A DNA stretch of 11,178 nt. Origin: Thermoanaerobacterales bacterium (GTDB taxonomy: Bacteria; Bacillota; Thermosediminibacteria; Thermosediminibacterales; Tepidanaerobacteraceae). Below are positions 1-6,517 of this stretch, one piece after another. Where the stretch lies: assembly GCA_012839145.1 (NCBI GenBank), contig DUNY01000173.1:1-11178 (forward strand). Direction: 5' to 3'. The translations under genes were made by a program, and so were the position numbers. Position 1 is the stretch's first letter; the number at the start of each line of letters is the position of its first letter. A model generated the notes under the pieces. The model did no database searches and was not told where the DNA came from. It saw nothing but the letters and a program-made list of their open reading frames with translations.

Positions 1-2
1 AG

Positions 3-446
3 GGCTATTTTGATACTGTTTGGTGTGTAGCAGATTTAGCAAACCTTCCTTTTACAAGCAAGCAATTTGATGTTATAATAAACATTCTTTCTCCTGCTAA
101 TTATGGAGAATTTGCCAGGACTTTGAAAGATGATGGAGTACTTATTAAAGTTGTTCCGGGAAGTGATTATCTAAAGGAATTAAGACAGGTTCTTCATTAT
201 GGGTCGGACAAACAAACTTATTCCAATGATGAGGTTTTAGAACATTACAGTAAAAATTTTAAGATATTAGATATGCAAGAGATAGTATACAGCAGGACTA
301 TAGATAAAGAAAATCTTATGCATCTTATAAAGATGACTCCTTTATCATGGACTGCTGCAGATGACAGAGTTAAACAAGCTTTTAATATGAAAATAAAAAA
401 TATAACCGTAGACCTTACTATTATAGTTGGCAAAAAAGCCCTCTAA
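3..446 (+). CDS. rlmA: 23S rRNA (guanine-N1)-methyltransferase, RlmA family, 3' part
   Basis: C-terminal 147 residues of a class I SAM-dependent methyltransferase; the reading frame is open to the left edge, so the zinc-binding N-terminus and SAM motif I lie outside the window. Visible are an acidic motif-II stretch (VADLANLPF), the motif-IV-like FDVIINILSP where RlmA proteins carry FD-II-I-(S/A)P, then EFARTLKDDGVLIKVVPG and a YLKELR helix, and near the end LMHLIKMTPLSW, which matches the LL-MTP-W signature of RlmA. Family members methylate G745 (Gram-negative) or G748 (Gram-positive, TlrB/RlmAII type) in helix 35 of 23S rRNA; the latter is likelier here but is inference. An internal TTG at 123 should not be taken as the start because the homology continues upstream of it. 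The gene converges on the folP-like gene. Confidence 0.85.
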   Translation, partial: GYFDTVWCVADLANLPFTSKQFDVIINILSPANYGEFARTLKDDGVLIKVVPGSDYLKELRQVLHYGSDKQTYSNDEVLEHYSKNFKILDMQEIVYSRTIDKENLMHLIKMTPLSWTAADDRVKQAFNMKIKNITVDLTIIVGKKAL

Positions 447-484
447 CAATCAATGAATTCCTAGTACTGAATAATATTTTTATA

Positions 485-500
485 TTCTGCCATAGCAGAA
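485..500. repeat. Perfect hairpin TTCTGC-CATA-GCAGAA
   Basis: This inverted repeat has 6-bp arms at 485-490 and 495-500 and a 4-base loop, 38 bases after the rlmA stop. It could fold as a small RNA hairpin at the 3' end of the rlmA transcript. No U-tract follows on either strand, so it is not a typical intrinsic terminator. Confidence 0.45.
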
Positions 501-542
501 GGATTAGGCGTAAATATATTTATAATTTATAGGGGTAAATAT

Positions 543-644
543 ATGAAAAATATAAGGCCCCTTAATAGAGAAGAAGTATCAGTCGGTTATAGCTTTTTTT
601 CCCTACATCACCCCTTAGGTAGATACTTTTCAGTTAGCTTTTAG
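543..644 (+). CDS. Possible 33-residue small protein, unrecognised
   Basis: ATG at 543 is preceded by AGGGG at 531-535 with 7-nt spacing, a plausible ribosome binding site, and the frame closes with TAG at 642. The peptide begins MKNIRPLNREEVSVGYSFF and is mixed-polar with an aromatic C-terminal half. I do not recognise it. A TATAAT at 521-526 lies too close to act as its promoter with a normal leader, and no good -35 is visible. It could be a real small protein, the 5' stub of a decayed gene, or chance. Its end overlaps the end of an opposite-strand small ORF. Confidence 0.25.
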   Translation: MKNIRPLNREEVSVGYSFFSLHHPLGRYFSVSF

Positions 645-756
645 TTATAATCAAACATTTTATAGTAGCTGAATTACAACAATATCTGGTAATTAAAGGC
701 AAGGAGAGACTATAAATATCATCAGGATTATCTATTTCGTATGAGATAATTGCCAT
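634..756 (-). CDS. Possible 40-residue ORF downstream of the folP-like gene, unrecognised
   Basis: This minus-strand ORF has its ATG at 754-756, 16 nt after the stop of the folP-like gene, and ends with TAA at 634-636. The peptide (MAIISYEIDNPDDIYSLSLP at the N-terminus, then a CC pair and a K-rich end) has protein-like composition but matches no family I know. The upstream AAAAGAC is a poor ribosome binding site. It may be a truncated third-position gene of the folP-like transcript or chance. Confidence 0.2.
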   Translation of the reverse strand: MAIISYEIDNPDDIYSLSLPLITRYCCNSATIKCLIITKS

Positions 757-772
757 GTCTTTTAATATTTGT

Positions 773-1963
773 TTATTTTGTCCTGCGGCATTTTATTGCC
801 TCAATCTTTTTTATTACCCCAACAGCAGCTTTTACATCATTTACCCTTACTATATCTATATTTTGATGGGCACAAAGAGCAGCTATTGCCAGAGCCCCTT
901 CTCGCTCATCTGATTCCAAAGTCGAGGTTTTGTGTGCAAAAGGCTTTCCAGATGTATCTATGAGCAGGGGCTTATGAAGACTTTTCAATTCCTGCATTCT
1001 ATCCAAAATCTCCATATTGTCTTCACAGGTTTTTCCAAAGCCCAGGCCGGGGTTTATAATTATATTGTTTTCATCTATGTTAAAAGATGAGGTATATTGT
1101 ATTTTGTCTGTGAAATACTGCATAATTTCTCTTAAAAGGTCATCATAGGTAGGCGTTGTTTGTATATTCTCGGTAATGCCTTTTGTATGTGTGAGGATAC
1201 ACGGTGTACCACTCTGGGCTATTACTTCTGCTAATTTGTCGTTTAAATCAAATCCGCTCACATCGCTGATTATGTCCGCACCTGCTTCCAAGGCTTTTTT
1301 TGCTGCATCCCCTGAACAAGTATTTGCGGAAATCATAATGTGGCTGTAATTTTCCCTTATGGTTTTTACCGCTGTTACGATCCCTTTTTGCTCTTCTTCT
1401 GTTTGGGTTGAATCTGAATCGGGATAATTTGATATTCCGCTTATATCAAGGATATCTGCGCCATCTTGTATCATTATTTGGCAAGTGCTAAGTATTTTCT
1501 CTATATTTTGTTTGCAAGAACCGACATAAAAGGAATCAGGGCTGACATTGATTATTCCCATCACCCGAGTTCTGTCTAAGGTTAGGGATCTGCCCCAAGG
1601 AGATTTTATGGAATCCGGTTTTTTTGCTGAAAAATACTGCCTAAGCATAATACGGACCTTATCAAGACTGAAATATGGCATTTTTTTGAGCTTTTCCATA
1701 AAGAAATTATATTGTTTTACGGTTCCAAGAAGTATTATATCGGATTTTTCTACACAGCAATTCACGGCATTTTTATGCACTACGGCATCACCGCCTAAGG
1801 AAAGCATCTCCTGTTTTATGATATTGGCTGCCGGTGCAGGTATATCAAAGATTTTTAAGGGAATTATCTCAGACTTATTTCTAAAAATTTTATAAGATGC
1901 AGGATGTGCCTTCACCTTTTTCATTTCGTTGTCAAGATACTCTTGAGATATTTTTGTTATCAT
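773..1963 (-). CDS. folP: Dihydropteroate synthase-like protein with degenerate active site
   Basis: The 396-residue protein has a ~125-residue N-terminal extension (PAPAANIIKQEMLSLGGDA at 42-60, then a DIILLGT segment) of the kind seen in clostridial and archaeal DHPS, followed by a pterin-binding TIM barrel from about 130. DHPS joins p-aminobenzoate to 6-hydroxymethyl-dihydropterin pyrophosphate in folate synthesis. Conserved here are VMGIINVSPDSF (134-145, metal-site N139), GFGK (308-311), K340 and R373. Substituted are: STRPG, now SNYPD (178-182); the D of I-x-x-D-T, now N214; the N of IINDV, now S233; the D of LDPG, now N304; the R of TSRK, now G339; and the H of RVHDV, now N375. The fold is clear, but normal catalysis is doubtful. 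It may be a paralogue with another role. ATG at 1963 follows AGGAAGG with good spacing. No other folate gene adjoins it. Confidence 0.85.
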   Translation of the reverse strand: MITKISQEYLDNEMKKVKAHPASYKIFRNKSEIIPLKIFDIPAPAANIIKQEMLSLGGDAVVHKNAVNCCVEKSDIILLGTVKQYNFFMEKLKKMPYFSLDKVRIMLRQYFSAKKPDSIKSPWGRSLTLDRTRVMGIINVSPDSFYVGSCKQNIEKILSTCQIMIQDGADILDISGISNYPDSDSTQTEEEQKGIVTAVKTIRENYSHIMISANTCSGDAAKKALEAGADIISDVSGFDLNDKLAEVIAQSGTPCILTHTKGITENIQTTPTYDDLLREIMQYFTDKIQYTSSFNIDENNIIINPGLGFGKTCEDNMEILDRMQELKSLHKPLLIDTSGKPFAHKTSTLESDEREGALAIAALCAHQNIDIVRVNDVKAAVGVIKKIEAIKCRRTK

Positions 1964-2028
1964 TCACATTGCCTTCCTTTCCAGAAATATTCCACCGATT
2001 CAAGAAACATTTCAATCCTTCGTAGTTT

Positions 2029-2057
2029 ATCATAGCACTTTGTCCCATATCCTCCAA
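2029..2057 (-). promoter_or_regulatory. Probable promoter of the folP-like gene
   Basis: On the minus strand an extended -10, TGC-TATGAT (hexamer at 2029-2034), lies 17 bp downstream of TTGGAG (2052-2057). The -35 is weak (TTG only), but the TG extension and 17-bp spacing fit a sigma-A promoter. It would give a leader of about 60 nt before the ATG at 1963. Confidence 0.4.
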
Positions 2058-2299
2058 ACTATATGTTCGGCAGAGCTGTTTTAGAAGTCTAATAAAAAAG
2101 GTTCACCTACTGTTACAGTTCAAGATATATTATTGAAAAATTCTTTAAATATGTCGAGCATAGCGGCAACAAGAGTGGTTTTCAGATGCAAGAAGAATAA
2201 CAGAGATTCATCGTCATCGGAGCCGGGATTGTCTTTGGTGGTTGAGCTTAACAGAGAAATGGGACTATAAAGAAGTATCACCATTTAATAATTTTTACT

Positions 2300-2309
2300 T
2301 CCGATCGGA
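2300..2309. repeat. 10-bp perfect palindrome TCCGATCGGA
   Basis: This GC-rich palindrome sits in otherwise AT-rich DNA about 100 bp upstream of the nuclease gene. It could be an operator half of an unknown regulator. No family can be assigned. Confidence 0.3.
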
Positions 2310-2356
2310 CGTACTTAGGAAGGAAATTAGGGCATAGTGTGGAAATATGAATAAAG

Positions 2357-2373
2357 TGTGTAATAAATACACA
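2357..2373. promoter_or_regulatory. Possible operator TGTGTA-N5-TACACA
   Basis: This perfect 6-bp inverted repeat with a 5-base spacer is centred about 42 bp before the start codon of the nuclease gene. A TATAAA at 2379-2384 follows directly, but a start site there would fall on the ribosome binding site, so the promoter is unclear. The dyad resembles a repressor site in form only and does not match the clostridial LexA box (GAAC-N4-GTTC). Confidence 0.3.
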
Positions 2374-2406
2374 GAGTTTATAAAATCAACAAAGAGGTGA
2401 ATTTTT

Positions 2407-3522
2407 TTGTCACTTAAAATTTTCCATACAGCGGATTTACATATAGGCATGAAATTCAACAGTTACCCTGACAGTATTAGAGACTGTCTCATAGAGGCCA
2501 GATTTGACGTGCTGAATAAAATGGTTCAAATGGCAAATGATCAGCAGTGTAATCTATTCGTAATTGCAGGGGATTTGTTTAATAGTATAAATATCCTAAA
2601 AAGGGATATAGACAGGGTGATAAAGTCTCTTGATGAGTTTAATGGGGAATGTGTTTTAATTATGCCAGGAAACCATGATTATGATAATGGAATGATTGAT
2701 TTATGGAGTAGGTTCAAAAAGAACATCACAGGTAAGATATTATATATAAATGAAGAGAAACCCTTATTGCTCAAGCAGTACGGATTGGATGTGATAGCAT
2801 ATCCTGCACCGTGCCATTCAAAACACTCTGATGTAAACAATATAGGTTGGATAAAGGACAATGAGAAATTTGACCCGGAACTTTACCATATAGGCATTGC
2901 ACACGGTGCCCTTGAAGGTATTTCTCCTGATATGGAAAATAATTATTATTTTATGTCTAAAAAAGAGCTTGAAGATATACCTGTGGATGTGTGGCTGTTA
3001 GGGCATACCCATGTGAGCTACCCAGAAAATGACATCGTAAATGGTTGGAAGATATTTAACCCGGGGACTCCGGAACCTGACGGCCTTGATTGCAGCCATG
3101 AAGGTCATGCTTGGGTAATTACAATTGACAAAGATAAGTCTGTAAAAGCCCAAAAGGTAACAACGGGGATTTATAGGTTTTACGATGAACAATTCCAGAT
3201 AAATGATGATGAAGAACTTTATAAAATCAAGGCCAATATACTGAAAGACAACCCTGATAAAAAGGTGGCTAGAATTACTTTAAAGGGAAGGGTAAGCAGA
3301 GAAGCTTTTAATTGCAGACAAGAACTGTACAATGAGCTTTACGGCAAGACAGCTCATACTTTCATAGACGACTCAGAACTGGGAATAAAAGTGACAAAGG
3401 AAATCATTGACAGAGAGTTTACTTCAGGCTCTTTTCCCCACCGCTTTTTGAATGAATTGGCGGATGATGATGAAGCACTTCAAATTGCATATGAGTTAAT
3501 TCAGGAGGTGAGACAATGCTGA
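2407..3522 (+). CDS. DNA repair exonuclease, Mre11/SbcD/YhaO-type metallophosphoesterase
   Basis: The 371-residue protein has all five metallophosphoesterase motifs in order: D10-x-H12 (TADLHIG), GD56LF, GN89H90D91, H166 (GIAHG) and GH200TH202. These residues coordinate the two-metal (usually Mn) site of the Mre11/SbcD nucleases. A capping domain follows from about residue 260. The protein should be the nuclease subunit of a complex with the SMC ATPase encoded directly downstream, acting on DNA ends, hairpins or blocked breaks in the cytoplasm. TTG at 2407 is chosen because AGAGGTGA at 2393-2400 precedes it by 6 nt and the family begins with a short lead into the first motif. Its end overlaps the next gene by 7 bp. 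In Bacillus the closest type of pair is YhaO/YhaN; orthology with SbcD proper is less likely because of the partner's architecture. Confidence 0.9.
   Translation: MSLKIFHTADLHIGMKFNSYPDSIRDCLIEARFDVLNKMVQMANDQQCNLFVIAGDLFNSINILKRDIDRVIKSLDEFNGECVLIMPGNHDYDNGMIDLWSRFKKNITGKILYINEEKPLLLKQYGLDVIAYPAPCHSKHSDVNNIGWIKDNEKFDPELYHIGIAHGALEGISPDMENNYYFMSKKELEDIPVDVWLLGHTHVSYPENDIVNGWKIFNPGTPEPDGLDCSHEGHAWVITIDKDKSVKAQKVTTGIYRFYDEQFQINDDEELYKIKANILKDNPDKKVARITLKGRVSREAFNCRQELYNELYGKTAHTFIDDSELGIKVTKEIIDREFTSGSFPHRFLNELADDDEALQIAYELIQEVRQC
3503..3511 (+). promoter_or_regulatory. Strong ribosome binding site of the SMC ATPase gene
   Basis: An AGGAGGTGA element lies inside the last codons of the nuclease gene, 4 nt before ATG 3516. 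Near-perfect complementarity to the 16S tail together with the 7-bp gene overlap indicates translational coupling of the two subunits. Confidence 0.75.
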
Positions 3523-5930
3523 TAAAAAGCTTTTCATGCAGCAGATTTGCAGGATTAAAAGAAATAAACGTCCAGTTTGAAAAAGGACTGAATGTAATAC
3601 TGGGGCCTAATGAGTCCGGGAAAAGCACTCTTGTTGAAGGAATTTACGCAACACTCTTTAAAGAGCCCAGGTTGAGGATGAGTGTTAAAAGTGATAGGGA
3701 GTTTCATGAAAGGTTCATGCCGCATCCCGACGGGGATGTGATAGACGGTGAAATCACTATATGTATAGGGGACAAAGAGTACAGATTGAAAAAAGAGTGG
3801 GGTGTTACAGAATCATTACAGCTTGTAACTCCTGATGGAACTATAATTAAAAATGCACAAACAGCCAATGATATACTGAAAGAAATACTGAAATTCGGCT
3901 CAGGTACATATAGCAGCATAGTATTTGCAAAACAAAGGGATATTAAAGAAGCCATAGAACAGATATTAAGTGATGAAACATCAAGCGAAGTAAGCAATAT
4001 ACTCATGAAGACCATGATGGAGCTTGACGGTATATCGGTTGATGAATTGGACAAAAGGATTCAGAATGAAAAAGACATATTATTAAAGAGATGGGATTTA
4101 GACAAAAATTGCCCCGTTAATAACAGAGGAATAAATAATCCCTACAAAACAGGTCTGGGTGAGGTTCTGGAAAGCTATTACCGAAAGGAAAGAATAAGGC
4201 TATCAATGAATTGGGCCCAAGAAGCGGAAAGAGATTTTGAAGAAATATGTGATGAACTAAAGGTAAAATCAAAGCAAATCTTGGATTTAAAATCAAAAAA
4301 AGATGAGCTTGAAAAAATAGAAGATGATGTGACCAAAAGATTAGTATCAGAGCCTAAAATTGAGAGACTTGAAAAAGATTCGGACACACTGTCTCAAGTA
4401 TGCAAAGAATGGCCGATAAAAGAAGCCTTGATCGAGCAGCTTGATAATGAGCTTAAAACAATATTTCCAAAAATCCGAGATTTAGAGAAGGAAAAGGAAA
4501 ACCTTCGCAAAGCTGAGAAGAAATCTGAAATAACAAATAAACTGGCAAATATTGATGAACTCAATAAAAAGATAGATGATACAAGGATAAAGATAAAACA
4601 AACAAAAAATATCACCGATGATGACATAGCAGAGTTGGAGAATATTCATAAAGAGATTTCAAAAATCGAAGCTGCAATGAAAGCAGGAGTTATTATCGGT
4701 AAATTTAATAAGATAAACACTCCCTGTGACATATTGTTGACAACGGACTTAAAAAGCAAGCAGAAGATAAAACAAGGAGAAACCTTTACAGCAAACGGAT
4801 ATGTAAAGATTGAATCTGATGAGTTCGAATTAGAGTTAAAAACCGGTGAGTTGGATTATGAAAAGTTAAAAGGTGCGTATGTAGATAATGAGCTTAAGCT
4901 TAAAGAACTTTTAAATAATCTTCAACTGGAAAATATAGAAGAAGCCAAACTAAATAAGGAAACACTAAAAAGACTGAAAAATGAAGAGAATAACCTGAAA
5001 GAACAAGTGGCGTTATTGCTTGGCGATAAAAAATATGATGATTTAAAAGCGGAATTAAAACAACTTGAGGATTTGGGACAAGCAAGAAATATAGAAGAAA
5101 TAAACGGGGAAATGGAAGAATTGAGTAATAAGCAAATGGAATGCAAAATAAACAAAAAATCCGCAGAAAAAACATTGCAGGAATGGACAAAAGAGTATGA
5201 GAGCCTAGATAAAGCCTTTGATCTGCTGGTTGAGAAAAAGATGGAATTAAAAGAAATAAAAAATGAACTGGATAAGTTGGCGCCCATTCCTGAAGAATTT
5301 GAATCTGCAGAGGACTTTAAAAACAGTCTTTCCCATATTAGGGATTCCTATGAAAAGGTGCAGCAGGAATATAGTAATCTCAAGGAAGATTATTATGAAT
5401 ATCAAAAAAGTCTACCGGAAAGTACCTATGAAGAGCTTAAAGCCGCATATACAAAAGCAGAATCTATATATGATAAAAAACTTAAAAGAGCACAAAAGCT
5501 TGTAAAAATACATGAGGCCTTCGAAAAGACCAAGGAGGAAATCGGCAAAACCCCGTTTAAGCCATTGGCAGACAAATTTACCGAGTATCTGTGTATGCTG
5601 ACAGATGGGAACTATAATCAAGGACAGATTGATGAAAGCTTCGATATAAGCCTGCAAAATAAAAACGGTGTTACAATGCCTCCTGCTTTATTATCTGCAG
5701 GAACACATGATTGTGTAGCATTGGCGTTAAGGTTTTCAATACTGAAATACATTTATGGGAATACTCATGGATATGTAATACTTGATGATTGCATTGTAGA
5801 TCTGGATCCGGAAAGGAAGAAAATGGCGGTACAGCTTATTAAGCAATATGCAGAAAAAAACCAAGTAATATTCACAACCTGCAATCCGGAAATTGCAGAA
5901 TTACTCGGGGGAAACATTATTACGATGTAG
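3516..5930 (+). CDS. SMC-like ATPase, Rad50/SbcC/YhaN type, without zinc hook
   Basis: The 804-residue protein has an N-terminal ATPase lobe with Walker A GPNESGKST (30-38, K36), then the segment RWDLDKNCPVNNRGINNPYK (192-211) that resembles YhaN-like ATPases. Coiled-coil arms run at about 225-385 and 450-670. The C-terminal lobe has signature LSAGT (726-730), Walker B VILDD (754-758), a VDLD D-loop (761-764) and a TTCNPE switch (787-792). Between the arms, about 388-447 is a predicted beta-rich globular segment containing GYVKIESDEFELELKTGE. No CxxC zinc hook occurs anywhere. It should use ATP to clamp DNA ends and control the upstream nuclease. The second Walker B acid is D, as in YhaN-type proteins. 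The usual H-loop histidine appears to be N790. The gene is far shorter than sbcC (about 1,050 codons). Confidence 0.88.
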   Translation: MLIKSFSCSRFAGLKEINVQFEKGLNVILGPNESGKSTLVEGIYATLFKEPRLRMSVKSDREFHERFMPHPDGDVIDGEITICIGDKEYRLKKEWGVTESLQLVTPDGTIIKNAQTANDILKEILKFGSGTYSSIVFAKQRDIKEAIEQILSDETSSEVSNILMKTMMELDGISVDELDKRIQNEKDILLKRWDLDKNCPVNNRGINNPYKTGLGEVLESYYRKERIRLSMNWAQEAERDFEEICDELKVKSKQILDLKSKKDELEKIEDDVTKRLVSEPKIERLEKDSDTLSQVCKEWPIKEALIEQLDNELKTIFPKIRDLEKEKENLRKAEKKSEITNKLANIDELNKKIDDTRIKIKQTKNITDDDIAELENIHKEISKIEAAMKAGVIIGKFNKINTPCDILLTTDLKSKQKIKQGETFTANGYVKIESDEFELELKTGELDYEKLKGAYVDNELKLKELLNNLQLENIEEAKLNKETLKRLKNEENNLKEQVALLLGDKKYDDLKAELKQLEDLGQARNIEEINGEMEELSNKQMECKINKKSAEKTLQEWTKEYESLDKAFDLLVEKKMELKEIKNELDKLAPIPEEFESAEDFKNSLSHIRDSYEKVQQEYSNLKEDYYEYQKSLPESTYEELKAAYTKAESIYDKKLKRAQKLVKIHEAFEKTKEEIGKTPFKPLADKFTEYLCMLTDGNYNQGQIDESFDISLQNKNGVTMPPALLSAGTHDCVALALRFSILKYIYGNTHGYVILDDCIVDLDPERKKMAVQLIKQYAEKNQVIFTTCNPEIAELLGGNIITM

Positions 5931-5932
5931 GT

Positions 5933-6121
5933 CTGTACTTTTGCACATTCCATAAATCTGCATTTGGGACATATAGGATAAATGAAGCAGAAAAAGTGGT
6001 AACCATATATGCCATAGTCGATGGCAGTACAAAGAAATTTCCAAGTGGGCCGGCAGATCAGAAAACTTATGGTTTAGTACAAAGAGGGTGTTACCCCATA
6101 TCAAGAGACTTCATGGCATAA
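5933..6121 (+). pseudogene. Possible remnant of a RelE/ParE-type toxin gene
   Basis: This open frame begins inside or directly after the ATPase gene, in a different frame, has no plausible start codon or ribosome binding site, and ends with TAA at 6119. Residues encoded at 5969-6025 (TYRINEAEKVVTIYAIVDG) resemble the C-terminal strands of RelE/ParE toxins, which typically read YRI-Y-ID-E-K-V-I-AI. The following 30 residues do not resemble the family, and no N-terminal half or antitoxin gene is present. If the reading is right, it is a decayed 3' fragment. Chance similarity cannot be excluded. Confidence 0.3.
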
Positions 6122-6168
6122 ACGCTGCGTTGATTCTAAAACCAGGACCGGAGGCTGAATATTAATCC

Positions 6169-6197
6169 GTGTAAATGGCAATAATATTCATTTACAC
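6169..6197. repeat. Perfect 9-bp inverted repeat GTGTAAATG / CATTTACAC
   Basis: Arms at 6169-6177 and 6189-6197 flank an 11-base loop. No T-run follows on either strand, so it is a poor terminator. It may instead be an element end or a 3' stabilising hairpin. Confidence 0.5.
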
Positions 6198-6319
6198 TAA
6201 TAAATGTTCATAACCATGAATGGCCATTTTAAATTCCCCTTTTTTGGCACATGAGTAGTAGATTTAGCAACTTGATTTGTTGAAATTTCAATCTTCAACT
6301 TATAAAAGATAATATTGTT

Positions 6320-6379
6320 TAAAATAAGCTTGTAATTGTGTTTGCATTGATAAAATCAAGATATTACAGGCTTATTTTA
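6320..6379. terminator. Candidate bidirectional terminator, long inverted repeat with nested hairpin
   Basis: A 17-bp stem (6320-6336 with 6363-6379) has one G-U wobble; its core arms are AAAATAAGCTTGTAAT and ATTACAGGCTTATTTT. The 26-base loop contains a second hairpin, TTGAT-AAA-ATCAA (6347-6359). The stem has A-rich and T-rich outer ends in mirror positions, the usual form of a bidirectional Firmicutes terminator, and it lies between the converging ATPase gene and mscL. The large structured loop and interrupted T-tract are atypical, so it could also be a miniature mobile element or a structured RNA. Confidence 0.4.
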
Positions 6380-6400
6380 TGTCATACTTTGACTGAATAA

Positions 6401-6432
6401 TTCGGAACTTTTTTGCCATCGTTTTTTCCGAA
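6401..6432. repeat. Inverted repeat TTCGGAA / TTCCGAA
   Basis: Seven-base arms at 6401-6407 and 6426-6432 enclose an 18-base T-rich loop, about 85 bp beyond the mscL stop. No T-run follows the stem on the mscL strand, so terminator function is weakly supported. Confidence 0.3.
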
Positions 6433-6517
6433 AGAGTGACTTCCATTTGTAGGATTAGTGACTCCATTACACTGGTATATGCATACACCTTGAAGTGATT
6501 GCTCCAAAAAACGTTGA

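Larger units (their letters stand above)
447..772. other. Convergent intergenic gap, rlmA to folP-like gene
   Basis: This gap of about 325 bases lies between two converging genes. It holds a perfect 6-bp hairpin at 485-500, a weaker 6-bp hairpin with arms at 672-677 and 689-694 (AATTAC/GTAATT, 11-nt loop), and two tiny tail-to-tail ORFs listed separately. I see no hairpin followed by a clear T-run on either strand, so the expected terminators are not evident. The seven-T run at 594-600 has no stable stem in front of it. Confidence 0.5.
1964..2406. other. Divergent intergenic gap, folP-like gene to nuclease operon
   Basis: About 440 bases separate two divergent transcription units. They contain a likely promoter for the folP-like gene, two short palindromes (2300-2309 and 2357-2373) on the side of the nuclease gene, and two scraps of protein-like reading frame. 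The first is minus-strand, open from about 2100 to a TGA at 1932-1934, and contains IRLLKQLCRTYSLEDMGQSA. The second, at 2204-2245 (+), reads RFIVIGAGIVFGG and then stops. Neither scrap has a convincing start. They may be debris of lost genes. Confidence 0.45.
5931..6517. other. Convergent gap, SMC ATPase gene to mscL
   Basis: About 590 bases without an intact gene. It contains a toxin-like remnant (5933-6121), inverted repeats at 6169-6197, 6320-6379 and 6401-6432, a 10-bp palindrome AATGGCCATT (6219-6228), and a stretch at 6221-6246 whose wording resembles end regions of IS21-type elements. That resemblance is a weak recollection, not a match. The many repeats and gene debris suggest a former insertion site. 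Confidence 0.45.

Noticed and set aside
123..446. TTG at 123 as the start of a complete 107-residue protein
   Set aside because: The frame continues upstream to the window edge with RlmA-like motifs, so the gene is truncated by the window.
594..600. Seven-T run as the rlmA terminator
   Set aside because: No stable GC-containing stem precedes it.
1932..2048. Minus-strand ORF of 38 codons overlapping the start of the folP-like gene, with an upstream GGAGG
   Set aside because: The GGAGG is only two bases from the first ATG and too far from the second, the same bases fit the -35 of the folP-like promoter, and the peptide matches no family known to me.
2379..2384. TATAAA as the -10 of the nuclease operon
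   Set aside because: Transcription would start on the ribosome binding site, and no -35 is present at suitable spacing.
4900..5287. Long minus-strand ORFs inside the SMC ATPase gene
   Set aside because: They are Ser/Phe-rich antisense shadows of coiled-coil codons, without ribosome binding sites or recognisable domains.
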